From NCBI RefSeq assembly GCF_943908415.1, contig NZ_CALTSY010000045.1:1-6705 (forward strand): DNA of 6,705 nucleotides, read 5' to 3'. This document shows positions 5,242 to 6,705 of this stretch, one piece after another; the first letter of the stretch is position 1, and each line of letters starts with the position of its first letter. Source of the DNA: an uncultured Anaerococcus sp. (GTDB taxonomy: Bacteria > Bacillota > Clostridia > Tissierellales > Peptoniphilaceae). The translations under genes and the position numbers were made by a program. The notes beneath the pieces are model-generated. The model did not search any database, was not told where the DNA came from, and saw only the letters and a program-made list of their open reading frames with translations.

Positions 5242-5781
5242 ATGCCAAAATATACAAAAGAATTTAAAATTAAACTAGTATTGGAATACTTATCAGGAGA
5301 ATGTGGTGGTCAAGAAACAATTGCTAATAAGCATAACATTTCAAACTCAACATTAAGAAACTGGATAATCAAATACCAAAACGGAGGTTTTAATAACTTA
5401 TCTAAAAAGCAGACACAAGATAAATTCACTAGTGAATTTAAGCTATCTGTAATACAATATAGGCAAATCAATAATACTTCGCTTAGAGAAACCGCCGAGC
5501 ACTTCAATCTTTCTAATGAGTCTATGGTACATAGATGGGAGAAAGCATATAAACAACGTGGTTTATCTGGGTTAGAAGATAATAGAGGAAGGCCTAAGAA
5601 AAACATGTTTAAAGCAGATAATAAATCTAAGAACAGGAAACCAATAAAAGAGTCTGAAAGAGAAGAATTAATTAGACTTAGAGAAGAAAACAAATATTTA
5701 AAGATGCAAATACTATTCGAAAAAAAGTTTCAAGCCTTGCTACTGGAAGAGGAAGCAGAAGCAAGGAAAAAACAAAGATAA
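5242..5781 (+). CDS. IS3-family transposase OrfA (DNA-binding, double helix-turn-helix)
   Basis: Protein of 179 aa if translated without frameshift. A first helix-turn-helix lies around residues 22-46 (GGQETIANKHNISNSTLRNW) and a second around 79-104 (TSLRETAEHFNLSNESMVHR W). A basic stretch with GRPKK (116-120) follows, then a leucine-zipper-like helix EELIRLREENKYLKMQ (141-156) for oligomerisation. In IS3 elements OrfA binds the terminal repeats and moderates transposition. The start is ATG 5242, seven bases after GAGGGG. The in-frame TTG at 5227 would sit inside that site and is not needed. The first 162 residues are shared with the OrfAB fusion, since the slip site is at codons 161-162. 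The stop TAA is at 5779-5781. Double-HTH OrfA proteins of about 170-180 aa are typical of the IS150 group. Confidence 0.9.
   Translation: MPKYTKEFKIKLVLEYLSGECGGQETIANKHNISNSTLRNWIIKYQNGGFNNLSKKQTQDKFTSEFKLSVIQYRQINNTSLRETAEHFNLSNESMVHRWEKAYKQRGLSGLEDNRGRPKKNMFKADNKSKNRKPIKESEREELIRLREENKYLKMQILFEKKFQALLLEEEAEARKKQR
5721..5766 (+). promoter_or_regulatory. Programmed -1 ribosomal frameshift signal (A_AAA_AAG plus hairpin)
   Basis: The heptamer A AAA AAG at 5721-5727 is in the required register with orfA codons AAA (5722-5724) and AAG (5725-5727). After a seven-base spacer, a hairpin forms from CCTTGCT (5735-5741) with AGCAAGG (5760-5766), extended across an A-A mismatch by CTG (5743-5745) with CAG (5756-5758), with a ten-base loop. 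Slipping back one base joins OrfA residue 162 to the orfB frame at GTT (5727) and yields a 465-residue OrfAB transposase. The orfB frame is open from 5682, so the overlap is adequate. Confidence 0.85.
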
Positions 5782-6638
5782 TACTTAATCTTCTTAAAGA
5801 ATACCCTCAAACAAAAGTAAGTGAATGGATAAAAGTAGCTAAACTTCCTAAATCCTCATACTATGAATGGAGGATAAAATTAGAAAATCCGATAGATAAA
5901 GACAAAAAGATTAGAGAAGAAATCAAGTCAATAGTTAAAGTAACTAAGGGAAGGTATGGATACAGAAGAGTATGTAGAGTCTTAAGAAATAAAGATTTAA
6001 TAGTAAACCATAAAAGAGTATTAAGAATAATGAGACAAGAAGGACTCTTATGTACTAAATTTAAAACCAGATCAAGAAAATACTCATCATACAAGGGACA
6101 GGTAGGTAAAGTAGCTCCTAATATAGTAAAGCGTAAATTTAAAGCTAAAAGACCTAACCAGCTATGGTTAACAGATGTAACAGAGTTTAGAATTAAAGGT
6201 CAGGAACAAAGATTGTATTTATCACCAATCCTTGATGTGTACAACAGTGAGATAATTAGCTATACACTAAGCCATCATCCAACAACTAAACTAACAAACA
6301 AAATGTTAAATAAAGCAATTAACAAGTCGGGTGATATAAAAGATCTAGTAATACACTCAGACCAAGGATTCCACTACCAACATAATTCATGGTCTAGTAA
6401 GCTTAGAAAACTAAAGATAAGACAAAGTATGTCAAGAAAATGCGATTGTCTAGATAATTCACCGATGGATAACTTCTTTGGGATACTCAAACAAGAAATG
6501 TATTATGGTGTAGACTTTAAGAACTATGAGCAATTAAGAAAAGAAATAGAAACATATATCAAATGGTACAACGAAGATAGGATAAAGACAAAATTAAACG
6601 GAATGTCTCCTGTTGATTACAGACTACATTCCGCTTAA
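5727..6638 (+). CDS. IS3-family transposase OrfB (integrase catalytic domain), expressed as OrfAB by -1 frameshift
   Basis: 303 residues after the slip, with no good start codon of its own. The first in-frame ATG is at 6030 and would cut off the N-terminal part. The order is: a short linker; KEYPQTKVSEWIKVAKLPKS SYYEWR; the HTH_21-type block GRYGYRRVCRVLRNKDLIV; then the rve integrase core. Catalytic positions in OrfAB numbering are Asp312 in LTDVTEF (codon 6174-6176), Asp374 in HSDQG (6360-6362) and, 36 residues on, residue 410 in SPMDNFFG (6468-6470). IS3 enzymes have Glu at that last place (MENFFG), so this copy reads DDD. Two nearby residues also differ from the usual RKGNCLDN, giving RKCDCLDN. 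The C-terminal YIKWYNEDRIKTKLNGMSPVDY is intact and ends at TAA 6636-6638. The reading frame is complete, but activity is doubtful. Confidence 0.9.
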   Translation, partial: VSSLATGRGSRSKEKTKIILNLLKEYPQTKVSEWIKVAKLPKSSYYEWRIKLENPIDKDKKIREEIKSIVKVTKGRYGYRRVCRVLRNKDLIVNHKRVLRIMRQEGLLCTKFKTRSRKYSSYKGQVGKVAPNIVKRKFKAKRPNQLWLTDVTEFRIKGQEQRLYLSPILDVYNSEIISYTLSHHPTTKLTNKMLNKAINKSGDIKDLVIHSDQGFHYQHNSWSSKLRKLKIRQSMSRKCDCLDNSPMDNFFGILKQEMYYGVDFKNYEQLRKEIETYIKWYNEDRIKTKLNGMSPVDYRLHSA

Positions 6639-6705
6639 AATATTAATAAGGAGACTATGTAATATTTTGTGTATAGAACCTCCTGATTAGGGTAAAGAAA
6701 AACTA

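Larger units (their letters stand above)
5197..6705 (+). mobile_element. IS3-family (IS150-like) insertion sequence
   Basis: The element holds overlapping orfA and orfB in the -1 relation with a programmed frameshift signal, an OrfA with two helix-turn-helix units, and a retroviral-integrase type OrfB, all diagnostic of the IS3 family. The left end probably starts at TGACCTGAACCCC (5197), whose TG and internal ACCC parallel the ends of IS150. Matching inverted-repeat material on the right is ACCCTAATCAGGA on the complement of 6681-6693, against ACCCCAAAATCAGGA at 5205-5219. A second pair, GTTCTAT (5191-5197) and ATAGAAC (6673-6679), may be coincidental. The exact right end and any target duplication are not visible. 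The window may stop at or just short of the right boundary, so the end coordinate given is the window edge. Confidence 0.85.

Noticed and set aside
5310..5693. Minus-strand open frame of 127 codons
   Set aside because: Antisense to orfA; the orfA reading has clear helix-turn-helix units.
5861..6094. Minus-strand open frame of 77 codons
   Set aside because: Antisense to orfB, in the part before the first in-frame ATG where the frameshifted protein is still coding.
6030..6638. OrfB as an independent gene from ATG 6030
   Set aside because: It would lose the N-terminal third, which is clearly coding and conserved in type; no ribosome binding site is seen, and the -1 frameshift signal explains expression.
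1..6705. CRISPR array, defence island or toxin-antitoxin pair
   Set aside because: No regularly spaced repeats and no recognisable nuclease, toxin or antitoxin genes; the PadR/DUF2812 pair is a regulator-target module rather than a toxin-antitoxin pair.

Overview
This 6.7 kb window is AT-rich DNA from a low-GC Gram-positive bacterium. The evidence is the AT-biased codon use, strong AAGGAG-type ribosome binding sites, a consensus vegetative promoter in front of a tRNA, a Gram-positive style lipoprotein, a preQ1 riboswitch-queT pair and a PadR/DUF2812 gene pair. The overall flavour suggests an anaerobic Firmicute, perhaps a Peptoniphilaceae/Tissierellia relative such as Anaerococcus or Peptoniphilus. 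That taxonomic placement is inference only.

Layout from left to right. Positions 1-56 look like the tip of a second insertion sequence that lies mostly outside the window. Next, on the minus strand, is queT (62-562), a queuosine-precursor transporter, with its own promoter and a compact preQ1-I type riboswitch whose pseudoknot contains the Shine-Dalgarno sequence. Diverging from it on the plus strand is a secreted lipoprotein with a C39-like papain-fold peptidase domain (682-1590). It is followed immediately by a consensus promoter, tRNA-Lys(CUU) (1638-1713) and a bidirectional terminator. Converging on that terminator is a three-gene minus-strand operon: an iron-dependent alcohol dehydrogenase (3019-4191), a serine hydrolase of the beta-lactamase/PBP-like fold (2067-3002) and a small DUF4298 protein (1762-2064, TTG start).

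The right third is accessory and decaying. A PadR-regulator plus DUF2812-protein module lies on the minus strand and is broken in three ways. The padR 5' part is missing, with an IS3-family element beginning where the remnant ends. The padR remnant appears to carry a one-base frameshift. The DUF2812 gene has an in-frame TAA about two thirds of the way through, after which recognisable sequence of the same protein continues to 4460. The IS3-family (IS150-like) element occupies about 5197 to the right edge of the window. It encodes OrfA and OrfB joined by a -1 frameshift signal (A_AAA_AAG plus a downstream hairpin) and has a leader hairpin covering the OrfA ribosome binding site. The third catalytic residue of its DDE transposase is aspartate rather than glutamate.

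No clear new defence or metabolic system is visible. The most informative points are the broken PadR/DUF2812 module, the well-preserved frameshift signal next to a non-canonical active site, and the regulatory RNA in front of queT.
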